This document shows, in pieces, positions 8,592 to 16,931 of a stretch of 64,000 nucleotides of DNA. The notes under the pieces are model-generated. The model worked only from the letters and a program-made list of their open reading frames with translations, was not told where the DNA came from and searched no databases. Each line of letters opens with the position of its first letter. Within the stretch, counting starts at the first letter, position 1. This DNA is from Halorubrum trapanicum. GTDB lineage: Archaea; Halobacteriota; Halobacteria; Halobacteriales; Haloferacaceae. The translations under genes were made by a program, and so were the position numbers. Location: assembly GCF_017873555.1 (NCBI RefSeq), contig NZ_JAGGKE010000004.1, forward strand, positions 1-64,000, written 5' to 3'.

Positions 8592-9791
8592 TCAGCCTTT
8601 CAGTCCGCTCCCGGTCAGGGGCACGACCACGTCCTCGTCGGGAGCGACCTCACCGCGCTCGCGGAGCGTCCGCAGCGCCGCGGGCGCGACCGCGCAGGTC
8701 GGTTCCGTGTCGAAGCCGGCGGCGTGGAGGCGGTCGAGCTCGCGCGTCGCGGCCGCCTCGGTGACCGCGAGCGCGTCACCGCCGGTCGCGTCGATCGCCT
8801 CCCGGATCTCGCGGTCGCGCACCGGCTCGGCGATCTGGATCCCGTCGGCCGCGTCGTTGACCGCTCCCGTCGGATCGGCCGCCTCCGGCCCGTGAAGCGC
8901 CCGCACTATCGGCGCGACGCCGGCCGCCTGCGCGCCGTAGAGCCGGGGGACCGAGTCGATCCACCCGGCGCGTTCGAGCCGGCGGAACCCGCGGTAGGCG
9001 CCGAGGAAGAGCGTGCCGTGGCCGAGCGGCGTCACGACGGCGTCGGGGGCCTCGAAGCCGCGCTGGAGTGCGATCTCGTACGCGACCGTGGCGGTCCCCT
9101 CGAAGAACGCCGGATTCCAGGCGTGGCTGGCGTACCAGGCGTCGGTCCGCGACGGATCCTCCGCATCGGCGCCGAGCGCAGCGACGCACGCGTCCGTCAC
9201 GTCTCCCCGGCTCCCCTCGATCCGGACCGGGTCGGCGCCGGCGCGGCGGATCGCGCGGAGCTTCGACTCCTTCGCGTCGGCGGGGACGTAGATCTCGGCT
9301 GCGATCCCGGCGCGGGCGGCGTAGGTCGCGATCGCGGCGCCCGCGTTGCCCGAGGAGTCCTCGACGACGCGCTCGACGCCCAGCTCGCGGGCCCGAGTCA
9401 GCGTCGCGGTCGCGCCGCGGTCCTTAAACGAGCCGGTCGGGAAGACGTACTCCAGCTTGAACGACGCGTTCCACGGGGGAGCGTCGTTGTCTCGGGCGGC
9501 GCCGTCCCGCCTCCCGTCCGCGTCGACCAGCGGCGACATCCCCTCGCCGAGCGTCACGCGGTCGCGGGGGTCGTCACCGACCGCGAGCAGGTCGTCGAAC
9601 GCCCACAGGCCGTCGCGCGCGTCGAACGAGGCGGGGTCCGGCGCCGCCCCTTCGGGCGTCGGCGGGTCGGCGAAGTCGAGCGGGGCGCCGCACCGGCAGC
9701 GCCAGCGGTCGCGGTACGTCCCGCCGCACTCGGGACAGCGAAGTCGGCGGGAAGCGCTCGTCCTCCGCTCCGGAGGGTCGGCGTCCCGCAT
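8592..9791 (-). CDS. thrC: Threonine synthase-like PLP enzyme
   Basis: A 399-residue fold type II PLP enzyme, most like archaeal threonine synthase, which makes threonine from O-phosphohomoserine. An N-terminal zinc ribbon, CPECGGTYRDRWRCRCG, lies at about residues 19-35. The PLP lysine is in FPTGSFKDRGATAT, the phosphate-binding segment in VVEDSSGNAGAAIA, and the C-terminal loop ends VPLTGSGLKG. Haloarchaea carry several paralogs, so the substrate is likely but not certain. Its ATG shares one base with the TGA of the aspartoacylase-like gene upstream (TGATG), so the two are probably translationally coupled. Confidence 0.85.
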   Translation of the reverse strand: MRDADPPERRTSASRRLRCPECGGTYRDRWRCRCGAPLDFADPPTPEGAAPDPASFDARDGLWAFDDLLAVGDDPRDRVTLGEGMSPLVDADGRRDGAARDNDAPPWNASFKLEYVFPTGSFKDRGATATLTRARELGVERVVEDSSGNAGAAIATYAARAGIAAEIYVPADAKESKLRAIRRAGADPVRIEGSRGDVTDACVAALGADAEDPSRTDAWYASHAWNPAFFEGTATVAYEIALQRGFEAPDAVVTPLGHGTLFLGAYRGFRRLERAGWIDSVPRLYGAQAAGVAPIVRALHGPEAADPTGAVNDAADGIQIAEPVRDREIREAIDATGGDALAVTEAAATRELDRLHAAGFDTEPTCAVAPAALRTLRERGEVAPDEDVVVPLTGSGLKG

Positions 9792-10747
9792 CAGTACTCG
9801 TCGACGTTGGTCCCGATCGAGCAGACGTACTCGCCGGCGGCCACCTGCGGGAGCCGTCGCGTGCGCCAGAAGACGCCATCCGCGTCGGCGGTCACGCGGC
9901 CCTCCAGGGCGCCGAAGGTGTCGGTCACCTCGAACAGCACGTCGCCGGCCGAGACGCGCTCGCCGAGTTCGCGCTCGAAGCGGACCAGCCCGCCCGCCGG
10001 CGAGCCGTACTGGTCGAAGCCGCGGGCGCGCGTCTGCGATTCGAGGTCGGTGTCGCCGTCGAGGAACCCGTAGTGGCGGAGCACGTTGAACACGCCCTCG
10101 ACGCCGTACCGGATGGACTCCTCGTCCCAGCCGACGCAGCCGCCCAGCTCGGGGTCGACGGTCGGGATACCGTGTTCGGGACCGGCCCGGGCGAGCTGTC
10201 CGTCCGGTCCCTTGATGTCGAGGACGTGGCCGCAGCCGAAGACCTTCGCCAGCTCCAGGCAGTCGCCGTGGAGGCGGTGGCGGACGCCGCAGCGTACGCG
10301 GGTCTCGTTTATCATCCGGCTCGTCGACCCCTGGTGGAGGTCGAGGATGTAGTCGGCGCGGGTGGCGATCTGGAACGTCTCGTGGGCGATCCGCTCGCTG
10401 GTCGTCCCGTCGGCGTCGCCCGGGTAGCCGCGGTTCATCTTCCGGTCGTCGACCGGGTTCCGGTGTTCCGCGGCCTGGAACGCGAAGTGGTTCACGATGC
10501 CGACGACGAGGACGGAGCCGGACAGCTCGGCCGGATCGATCCGCGGGACGACGCGGTTGACGACGCCCAGCCCGTTCAGTTCGTCGCCGTCGCTCACCGC
10601 TTGGACGTACAGCGTCGGCCCGTCGGCGGCGCCGTTGATCGCGGCGACCGGCAGCCGGACGGGACTCCCGTCCCGCATCTCCCCCACCTCGAGACGGCCC
10701 GTGTCCGTCTCGCCGGGGGAGGCGCGGGCCGTTCCCAGCGTTATCAT
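9791..10747 (-). CDS. Succinylglutamate desuccinylase/aspartoacylase-family protein
   Basis: A 318-residue protein (ATG at 10747) of the zinc carboxypeptidase-like deacylase family. The metal-site region normally reads H-G-(D/N)-E; here it is SDGDELNG, so the first histidine ligand appears to be aspartate, while the glutamate and the later histidine (ILDLHQGSTS) are kept. A C-terminal beta-barrel follows, around GGLVRFERELGERVSAGDVL. It overlaps the threonine synthase-like gene by one base. The substrate is unknown; hydrolysis of an N-acyl amino acid or a similar amide is inferred. The frame extends 32 codons further upstream, but the ATG gives the family-typical N-terminus. Confidence 0.75.
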   Translation of the reverse strand: MITLGTARASPGETDTGRLEVGEMRDGSPVRLPVAAINGAADGPTLYVQAVSDGDELNGLGVVNRVVPRIDPAELSGSVLVVGIVNHFAFQAAEHRNPVDDRKMNRGYPGDADGTTSERIAHETFQIATRADYILDLHQGSTSRMINETRVRCGVRHRLHGDCLELAKVFGCGHVLDIKGPDGQLARAGPEHGIPTVDPELGGCVGWDEESIRYGVEGVFNVLRHYGFLDGDTDLESQTRARGFDQYGSPAGGLVRFERELGERVSAGDVLFEVTDTFGALEGRVTADADGVFWRTRRLPQVAAGEYVCSIGTNVDEY

Positions 10748-10898
10748 TACGCGGAGGTGGGACGGCCGGGACTTTATCGGTTCGGTCCGCGGCGATCCGA
10801 CCGACACAAGCTTTATCGCCGCTATCGCACTACGGAGTGGCACGCACTACCGCGGCGCCGGTCCCCGCATTCCCCGACGACCGCCGCGGCGATTTCCA

Positions 10899-13034
10899 AT
10901 GAGCATCGACATCGACCCGCTGCGTGAGGCCGACGGGATAACCGTCACCGACCACATCGAGAACACGCAGTTCGAGGTGTACACCGACCGCCCCGTCGAC
11001 CCGCGCCCGCGCCCCGAGTCGGACCACTACTTCCCGGTCGACGCGGGCGTCGCGGTCGAGACCGGATCGATCGAGATCCCCCGCGTCGCGGTCGTCGAGA
11101 CGCGGGCCGGCGACGGAACGCTCCTCACTCACGGGGACTGTTACACGATGCCGGACGGGACGTACCACGTCGGTATCAACCCGGCACCGACGAAGCTCTA
11201 CCTCTCGTTCGAGTCCGGATTCTCCGTCTCGACGACCGACCGGACCACCCGAATCGACCTCGACACGCCCGGTAGCGTCGCTCTCGGGTTCCGGTCGCTC
11301 CATCAGACCCCGGCGGGGACGATCACCACCCCGACGGACCCGGAGTCGCTGATGGACGCCGTCTCGCTGCTCGGCTCCGCGCTCCAGACCACCAGCCCGG
11401 AGCGGTCCTTTCCGACCCTGCGGGGACACCCGCCGCTGATCGAGCCGGGCGAGGAGTTCCGCGTTCCTGACCGGGTCGAGCCGGTCGAGGGCGGGATCCG
11501 GATCGTCGTCCCGCCCGAGTACCGCTACCTCTATCCGGTGGTCTCGCTGGCGTACTACTTCGCGGCCGAGGTGGTCCCGGGCGACGCCCCGCGGATCGAA
11601 GGGAACGGCTGGACGTACCCGCTCGAACCGGGGTTCGAGGCGCGGACCGCGGCGGTGCTCAGGCAGTCGTTCCACATGGACTGTCTCGTCCGCACGGAGG
11701 GGTTCTACCCGGTCGACCTCCACGAGCGCGAGACGACCGACCTCGACCTCGACTGGGGGCGGCTGTACGACCTCCCGCTCGCCGAGCGGCTCGGCGAGTA
11801 CCTCGACGTGCCGTTCGAGGCGGTCGAGCCGGAGTTACCGCAGTGGACGCTGACGACGGACGTCCGTCCCGACCCGGAGAACGTGGAGATGCTCCCCTTC
11901 GTCGCCGGGGAGCTGTCGGTCGTTCGCTCGCCGGAGACGGTCACGCCGGTGGACGACGACGAGGGCGTCGGCGTCGGCTTCTTCGGCGGCGCGGACCGGA
12001 GCGCTCCGCAGGCGACGAGGCGGGAGATCCCGGCCGACGGCGTCGAACTCGATGGCGGCGAGTTCGTTCGGGGCGGCGCGAGCGCGGGCGCCGCGAGTGC
12101 GAGGACCACCCGCGGCGCGGGCGCTTCCGCGGACCGCGGCGCCGTCTCGGCTCAGTCCGAGTTCGTTCGGCCGGAGCCGGTCGACACCGTCGAGCACGCG
12201 TGGGTCGGCGACGGGGTTCCCCTCGACGCGAACAAGGCGACGCTCGACGCGTACCACCGCCGGCTCGAAGCGGGGCAGGTCGAGCAGTCGCGGATCTCGG
12301 TCCTCGTGGTCTGTAACGACGAGCAGATGCGCGAGGAGGGCGACGTCGCCGACCTCTACGGACTCCGCGACATGGTCCAGTTCGACATCGAGGTGCGCCA
12401 CGACCTCTCGCGCGAGGAGATGCGCGACGCCCTCGCGTCCGACGTCGACTTCCTCCACTACATCGGCCACGTCGACGACCGCGGGATGCAGTGCGCCGAG
12501 AGCTACCTCGATCTGACCGACGAGGAGCTCGAAATCGGTGTGAGCGCCTTCCTGCTCAACGCCTGTCAGTCCTACCAGCAGGGCGAGGCGCTCGTCCACC
12601 GCGGCTCGCGCGGCGGCATCGTCACCCTCTCCGACGTGGCGAACTCGCCCGCGACGACGCTCGGCCGGATCATCGCCCGCCTGATGAACAGCGGGTTTAA
12701 CCTCCGGACCGCGCTCCACGTCGCGAAGCGGGAGCTGATCACTGGTCAACAATACACCGTCGTTGGCGACGGAGGGACGACGATTTGCCAGAGTCGGAGT
12801 GGATCTGTGGTCGTGCTCGACATTTCGAACAGGTCTAGCGATTCGTGGGAGTTAACTGCGGAAATGTTTCCGAACGGCCCCTATGGGAAGGGGTCCCTTA
12901 CAAAGATAAACATGTCAGGAGAAACAGGCAATCACTACATCCCCACAAAAATATTTATAAAATCTGTTCAAAAAATAAACTTAAGAGTTTCCTTGAACTT
13001 GAGACAGTACCAATTTTTATTGACGATGAATTAA
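10899..13034 (+). CDS. CHAT-domain caspase-like protease, C-terminus frameshifted
   Basis: A 711-residue protein starting at ATG 10899. Residues 1-350 are a beta-rich region of unknown fold. A Gly/Ala/Ser-rich linker lies near 365-415. A CHAT (caspase-like, clan CD) peptidase domain occupies about 440-640. The catalytic histidine is predicted at H524 in FLHYIGH and the cysteine at C556 in LLNACQSYQQG. After about residue 640 base composition turns strongly A+T-rich. The frame ends at 13034, yet the -1 frame gives a more family-like tail (SFLELETVPIFIDDELTWSD) ending at 13063, so one A seems lost from the run near 12970. It converges on a 43-residue membrane peptide gene. A role in regulated proteolysis or defence is inferred. 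Confidence 0.85.
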   Translation: MSIDIDPLREADGITVTDHIENTQFEVYTDRPVDPRPRPESDHYFPVDAGVAVETGSIEIPRVAVVETRAGDGTLLTHGDCYTMPDGTYHVGINPAPTKLYLSFESGFSVSTTDRTTRIDLDTPGSVALGFRSLHQTPAGTITTPTDPESLMDAVSLLGSALQTTSPERSFPTLRGHPPLIEPGEEFRVPDRVEPVEGGIRIVVPPEYRYLYPVVSLAYYFAAEVVPGDAPRIEGNGWTYPLEPGFEARTAAVLRQSFHMDCLVRTEGFYPVDLHERETTDLDLDWGRLYDLPLAERLGEYLDVPFEAVEPELPQWTLTTDVRPDPENVEMLPFVAGELSVVRSPETVTPVDDDEGVGVGFFGGADRSAPQATRREIPADGVELDGGEFVRGGASAGAASARTTRGAGASADRGAVSAQSEFVRPEPVDTVEHAWVGDGVPLDANKATLDAYHRRLEAGQVEQSRISVLVVCNDEQMREEGDVADLYGLRDMVQFDIEVRHDLSREEMRDALASDVDFLHYIGHVDDRGMQCAESYLDLTDEELEIGVSAFLLNACQSYQQGEALVHRGSRGGIVTLSDVANSPATTLGRIIARLMNSGFNLRTALHVAKRELITGQQYTVVGDGGTTICQSRSGSVVVLDISNRSSDSWELTAEMFPNGPYGKGSLTKINMSGETGNHYIPTKIFIKSVQKINLRVSLNLRQYQFLLTMN

Positions 13035-13059
13035 CTTGGAGTGACGAGTTTATTATCGA

Positions 13060-13191
13060 TTAAGGACCAGGGTTCGTAGCGGCCATGTTTGCTGCCGCGG
13101 GCGCCGCCTGCGTCAACAGCAGGAGGGCGGTGAACAGGACGCCGGCCATCTTCGGGTGCTCTGCCACGTAATCTGCCACACTTTCGTGCAT
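13060..13191 (-). CDS. 43-residue hydrophobic peptide facing the CHAT gene
   Basis: This short gene reads from ATG 13191 to TAA 13060. The product has a charged N-terminus (MHESVADYVAEHPKMAG), a hydrophobic segment (VLFTALLLLTQAAPAAA) and a short polar tail ending TNPGP. It could be a single-pass membrane peptide or a short exported peptide with a signal-like core. Proteins of the form YLAEHP.M.G.LF recur in haloarchaea as I recall them, but I could not search. Its stop codon overlaps the frame-corrected end of the CHAT gene (13063) by four bases, tail to tail. The AT-rich flank upstream, with several TATA-like motifs, may hold its promoter. Confidence 0.7.
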   Translation of the reverse strand: MHESVADYVAEHPKMAGVLFTALLLLTQAAPAAANMAATNPGP

Positions 13192-13412
13192 ATTCGAAAA
13201 GTATCAGGATAAATAAATATTGAGATTGTTCTGCGGTGAGAAGATAGAGATATTTGAAATAAGGTAAGACTGTATTAAATAGATTTAACGGCTGAAAGCC
13301 GGATATCGGCCACACCGGATAGGCCCGAAAGTCCGTGAGTCATCGCGAACTGTCGCGCTCGCTCGGTCGAGGACCCCGTTTTTTCACCGCCGAGCGCGGA
13401 GGTGGGGTCGCC

Positions 13413-13661
13413 ATGACCGACATCGAGTCCACGATCCGAGCGGCGTTCGAGCACACGGAGTACGACCTCGGCGACGTCGCGGTCAACCGCCGACAGGTCC
13501 GCGTGCCGGTGATACAGGAGGGCGCCGACCCCGACGCGCTCCGAGCGGTGATAGAGGAGGCGCTCGGCGCGGACGCGCTCGCCGCCGTGACCGTGACCAC
13601 GGAGCGGATCGCCGGCGAGGACACCGTCGGGACCGTCGTGTCGTTCCGATATCGGGACTGA
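13413..13661 (+). CDS. Small conserved-type haloarchaeal protein, unknown function
   Basis: The ATG at 13413 gives 82 acidic residues with a predicted alpha/beta pattern: an N-terminal helix (TIRAAFEHTEYDL), a strand with RQVRVPVIQ, a helix around DPDALRAVIEEALG, and two C-terminal strands ending TVVSFRYRD. There is no signal peptide, membrane helix or cysteine motif. It resembles small cytoplasmic haloarchaeal proteins without known function. It stands alone just after the A+T-rich patch and has returned to normal high G+C composition. Confidence 0.75.
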   Translation: MTDIESTIRAAFEHTEYDLGDVAVNRRQVRVPVIQEGADPDALRAVIEEALGADALAAVTVTTERIAGEDTVGTVVSFRYRD

Positions 13662-13760
13662 GGCGACCGCCGAGGGGTTCCGGGTCGGCGCCGCGAGACC
13701 GACCCCCCACCGCGACGCGGTACGATTAACAGGTCGGTACCCGTACACAGGGATCACACG

Positions 13761-14558
13761 ATGACGGCCGAGGACGGACACGACGGCGCACAGTACCTCG
13801 CCGGCTCGCCCGTTCGGGTCGCGATACTCCGGGCGCTACGCGAGAACCCGCAACGCCCGGCAGAGTTGACCGGCGCGGTCGACGCGACCCGAACGACGGT
13901 CCAGCGGATCCTCGCGGGGTTCCGCGAGCGGGACTGGGTGGTGAAACGGGACGCCGCCTACCGGGTGACGCCGACCGGAGAGCGCGTCCACGAGGCGTAC
14001 GAGACGCTCCTGACGGAGGTCGAACGCGGCGACCGCTACGGGCGGTTCGCCGCGACCGTCGAGCGCGTCGGCGCCGACTTCCCAGCGGCGGGACTCCCCG
14101 GCAGCGACCTCACCGTCGCGTCCGACCAGAATCCGCTGGCGGCCGTCGACCGGCTCACGGAGCTGCTCCACGAGAGCTGCGGCAGCGAGATTCGGGCCGT
14201 CTCTCCCGTCGTCATCCAGCCGTTCAACGAAGCGGCGGCCGCGGCGCTGGACGACGGCGCGAGCGTCGAACTGGTCATCGATCGCGACGTGGTCGACGCC
14301 TCGGTCGCGGAGTTCGAACCGGCGACCGACCGCGCGCTGGACGACGACGCCGCCGAGGTGTACGTGAGCGCCGAGCCGATCGAGTACGGGCTGTTTCGGT
14401 GCGGCGACGTGGCCTGCGTGACCGCGCACGACGAGCGGAACAACCCCCGATACGTGCTCGAATCGACCGAGGCAACGGTCGTCGACTGGGTCGACGAGAC
14501 GTTCGCGGCGCTTCGAGACGACGCGTCGAAGCTCTCCTCGGTCGTCGAACGCGCCTGA
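13761..14558 (+). CDS. Winged-helix transcriptional regulator with FilR1-like sensor domain
   Basis: A 265-residue regulator. Residues 1-85 form an ArsR/TrmB-like winged helix (SPVRVAILRALRENPQRPAE, then TRTTVQRILAGFRERDW). Residues 120-255 match the haloarchaeal domain also seen in FilR1-type and HVO_A0261-type regulators, with the pattern ELLHESCGSEIRAVSPVV and the turn YGLFRCGDVACVTAHDE. Such proteins are usually autonomous transcriptional switches with unidentified ligands. An A+T-rich GATTAACAGG lies about 35 bases upstream. No obvious target gene is adjacent. Confidence 0.85.
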   Translation: MTAEDGHDGAQYLAGSPVRVAILRALRENPQRPAELTGAVDATRTTVQRILAGFRERDWVVKRDAAYRVTPTGERVHEAYETLLTEVERGDRYGRFAATVERVGADFPAAGLPGSDLTVASDQNPLAAVDRLTELLHESCGSEIRAVSPVVIQPFNEAAAAALDDGASVELVIDRDVVDASVAEFEPATDRALDDDAAEVYVSAEPIEYGLFRCGDVACVTAHDERNNPRYVLESTEATVVDWVDETFAALRDDASKLSSVVERA

Positions 14559-14576
14559 GAAGGGTGGCTGCGCTCC

Positions 14577-14726
14577 CTACGCGTCGTCGCTCGCGGCGCT
14601 CTCGTCGGCGGTAGCCGCATCGGCCGTCGCGTCGTCGTCCGGATTCGCGTCGTCGTCGTCCGGATCGAAGTTCGCGGGCACGACCGTCGGGTGGTCGATG
14701 CCGACGGAGGGCGTTGTGGCGCTCAT
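14577..14726 (-). CDS. 49-residue acidic protein, hypothetical
   Basis: The frame from ATG 14726 to TAG 14577 encodes MSATTPSVGIDHPTVVPANF followed by a tail built almost only of Asp, Ala, Thr, Ser and Glu. The N-terminal 20 residues look like a short conserved peptide motif; the rest is disordered. Codon use matches the neighbours and a short A+T-rich element (AAAAATTA) lies about 35 bases upstream on this strand. There is no recognised family, and it could be a non-coding gap with chance coding potential. Confidence 0.5.
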   Translation of the reverse strand: MSATTPSVGIDHPTVVPANFDPDDDDANPDDDATADAATADESAASDDA

Positions 14727-14755
14727 GGCTCTAAGAGACGATACGCGACGCTGAC

Positions 14756-14805
14756 CCTAAAAATTACCCATAGGCATAACGCATCCGGCCGCGGGCGGTG
14801 GATGC
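14756..14805 (-). terminator. Possible hairpin/T-rich terminator after ppa
   Basis: Reading leftward from the ppa stop, the arms GCATCC (14781-14786) and GGATGC (14800-14805) can pair around 13 bases, followed by a U tract (TAATTTTTAG on the minus strand near 14757-14766). The same A+T tract could instead be the promoter of the 49-residue gene. Confidence 0.4.
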
Positions 14806-14823
14806 GCTCGGGTTATACCGCCG

Positions 14824-15357
14824 CTACGCGACCTGCTCGTCGTAGAGGTCCTGCGCGTGCTCGATCGCGTCCTTGGCCGCCGCCTTGTCCTCCCAGCCGA
14901 GCGTTTCGACCTCCTTACCGGCCTCGAGGTTCTTGTAGGTCGCGAAGAACTCGTCTATCTCGTCGAGGATCTGCTGGGGGATGTCCTCGAGGTCCTCGAT
15001 GTGATCGAACCGGGGGTCCTCGGTCGGCACCGCGATCACCTTGTCGTCCTGCTCGCCGTCGTCGTCCATCTTCATCAGCGCGACGGGGCGGGCCTCGACG
15101 ACGCAGCCGGGGAACGTCTGGTCTTCGACGAGCACCATCACGTCGAAGGGGTCCTCGTCGTCGTAGTACGACTGCGGGATGAAGCCGTAGTCGTACGGGT
15201 AGTGGACGTTCGAGTGGAGCACGCGGTCGAGGACGACGCCAGGGACGTCCTTGTCGTACTCGTACTTGTTCCGCTCGCCTTTGAGACACTCGACGACGGC
15301 GTAGATCTCGTCCGGCGCGTTCGGTCCCGTCTCGAGATCTTCCCAGAGGTTGACCAT
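14824..15357 (-). CDS. ppa: Inorganic pyrophosphatase
   Basis: A family I soluble pyrophosphatase of 177 residues that hydrolyses PPi to drive biosynthesis. The start is ATG 15357 (MVNLWEDLETGP). The active-site signature DDEDPFDVMVLVED carries the metal-binding aspartates, the KYEYDK segment is near residue 31, and HYPYDYGFIPQSYY follows. The later acidic segment IEDLEDIPQQILDEI completes the family pattern. The open frame continues upstream to 15819, but that part lacks family similarity. Confidence 0.96.
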   Translation of the reverse strand: MVNLWEDLETGPNAPDEIYAVVECLKGERNKYEYDKDVPGVVLDRVLHSNVHYPYDYGFIPQSYYDDEDPFDVMVLVEDQTFPGCVVEARPVALMKMDDDGEQDDKVIAVPTEDPRFDHIEDLEDIPQQILDEIDEFFATYKNLEAGKEVETLGWEDKAAAKDAIEHAQDLYDEQVA

Positions 15358-15703
15358 GTGTCCGTTGATGCGTCGATGGCGGCCAAAGTCCTTTCGGGAT
15401 CCAGCGATTCGCCCGCGGTCGAGGTCGTAACCGCGCGAGACCGGCGTCAGCCGTCCGAAACCCCTCGAACGACCGATCCGGTCGGTTTCGATCGGGAGTC
15501 GAATCCGGGACCACGCCGACAGATCGTCGGCGTATCCGGCGGGAACGGAATCGATCGGTCGAACGCCTCGTGCCGCCGGATCGTCCGGGCGTCCGCCGAT
15601 AGCGCGTGGATACCGGGGGATCCGGACGTTCGTCCGGGATGAAGCATCGCAACGATCGTGAATGTTGAGAAAGACTATAAGTTCGGGTTCCTTCTTAGCA
15701 CCT
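15358..15703. other. 346-base intergenic region between divergent ppa and PadR genes
   Basis: No gene is supported here. On the plus strand GACTATAAGTTC at about 15673-15684 is a TATA box 25-30 bases before the PadR start, consistent with a leaderless transcript. The rest is G+C-rich with short GGTCGGTTTCGATCGG-like dyads but no convincing RNA structure or reading frame. Confidence 0.6.
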
Positions 15704-16054
15704 ATGTCAGAGGCACAAACAGTCACTGATGAATCGACGGCCGCAAGCGATCTCACGGCGTTCCAACAGAACATCCTCACGATCCTGGCCGAGGAGCCGA
15801 TGTACGGTCTCGCCATCAAGCGGGAGCTGGAGGCGTACTACGGCTCCGAGGTGAACCACGGCCGCCTGTACCCCAACCTCGACGACCTCGTCGACCTCGG
15901 GCTGGTGGAGAAGAGCGAACTGGACAAGCGGACGAACCAGTACGAGCTGACCGACGAGGGCCACGACGTCGTCCTCGGCCAGATCGAGTGGGTCCTCGAC
16001 CGGTTCGTCACCGACGAGACGCGCGGCGACGAGGTCCGCGAGCTGCTGGAGTAA
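15704..16054 (+). CDS. PadR-family transcriptional regulator
   Basis: A 116-residue winged-helix regulator of the PadR family. The DNA-binding core is FQQNILTILAEEPMYGLAIK, then the recognition segment GSEVNHGRLYPNLDDLVDLG with the family-typical NHGRLYP variant. The wing is DKRTNQYELTDEG, and a short C-terminal dimerisation helix follows. Haloarchaea carry many near-identical PadR paralogs. The start is supported by a TATA box at about 15675. The operator is unknown. Confidence 0.9.
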   Translation: MSEAQTVTDESTAASDLTAFQQNILTILAEEPMYGLAIKRELEAYYGSEVNHGRLYPNLDDLVDLGLVEKSELDKRTNQYELTDEGHDVVLGQIEWVLDRFVTDETRGDEVRELLE

Positions 16055-16157
16055 GCGGACCCTCCGATCCCGCGCGGCCGGACGGCACCGAACCCGACAG
16101 AACACTTTTGGCACACGGCGCGGCGAAAGCCGCGTTTCCTCGTTCTCCGAGCCGCCG

Positions 16158-16931
16158 CTACGCCGGACCGTCGCCGTCGGGACTATCGCCGTCGGCGTCG
16201 TCCGGACCGTCGCCGTCGGCCGAATCCTCGATCTCGGCGGGCTCGTCGACGCCGGCGGCGACCGACTCGATCACGGACAGCGACTCGTCGACGGCGTCGA
16301 GCTGCTCGTCGGTCGGCCAGCCGTTCCGAACCAGGTACTCCTCGCGGAACTCGGCGCGCATCTCCGGGGTGGCGTCGTCGACCGGGCGGACGTAGTGGTT
16401 GCTCATGAACGCCGCGAACGTCTCCGCGGTCCGCGCGTGGATCTCGGCCTCCCGCTCGGCGACCTCCTCGGCGACGGTCTCGTTGTACGCGGCCACCTCG
16501 CGGTACCGGTCGGCGTCGCCCGGGCCGGAGAGCGACACCTCGACGGCGCGGTCGGTGTCCTCGACCCGGTCGAGTTGGACCGTCCCGTCGTCCATCCACT
16601 CGTCGGGGTACAACACGAGCGCGTCGTCCTCGTCGCGGACGCGCGCGGTGTAGCCGTACTCGGCCGCGAGCGCGTCGCGCCGCTCGCGGTACTGGTCGGC
16701 CGCCTCCTCGATCTCCGGCGTCGGCTCGGCGGACTCCGCCTCGCGGGCGAGCCGCGTGAGCCGCTCCGCCTCGTCGACCGCCTCGACCGGCACGTCCGGG
16801 ACGCGGTCGTCGTCGCGGTCGGGGGCCTCCGCGTCGGCGGACTCGTCCGTCTCCTCGTCTTCCTCCGCGGCCATCATCTCTCGCGCCCGTTCCTTCGCCC
16901 ACTCCGGCGGGTCGTCGTCAGTTCGCGTCAT
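16158..16931 (-). CDS. Conserved-type haloarchaeal protein encoded with RNase HI
   Basis: A 257-residue highly acidic protein. The first 65 residues and the last 35 are low complexity (Asp/Glu/Ala, with a DGDGPDDADGDSPDGDG tail). The central part, residues 66-220, is helical with YRERRDALAAEYGYTARVRD and an ETFAAFMSNHYVRPVDD motif. No enzyme motif is recognised. It starts 14 bases inside the end of rnhA on the same strand, so the two are co-translated; a role linked to RNA/DNA hybrid processing is only inferred from that. Confidence 0.75.
   Translation of the reverse strand: MTRTDDDPPEWAKERAREMMAAEEDEETDESADAEAPDRDDDRVPDVPVEAVDEAERLTRLAREAESAEPTPEIEEAADQYRERRDALAAEYGYTARVRDEDDALVLYPDEWMDDGTVQLDRVEDTDRAVEVSLSGPGDADRYREVAAYNETVAEEVAEREAEIHARTAETFAAFMSNHYVRPVDDATPEMRAEFREEYLVRNGWPTDEQLDAVDESLSVIESVAAGVDEPAEIEDSADGDGPDDADGDSPDGDGPA

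Noticed and set aside
13031-13315. 94-codon minus-strand frame over the CHAT/peptide junction
   Set aside because: It lies in a different frame from the 43-residue gene and has mixed composition; the short frame has the better start, composition and peptide design.
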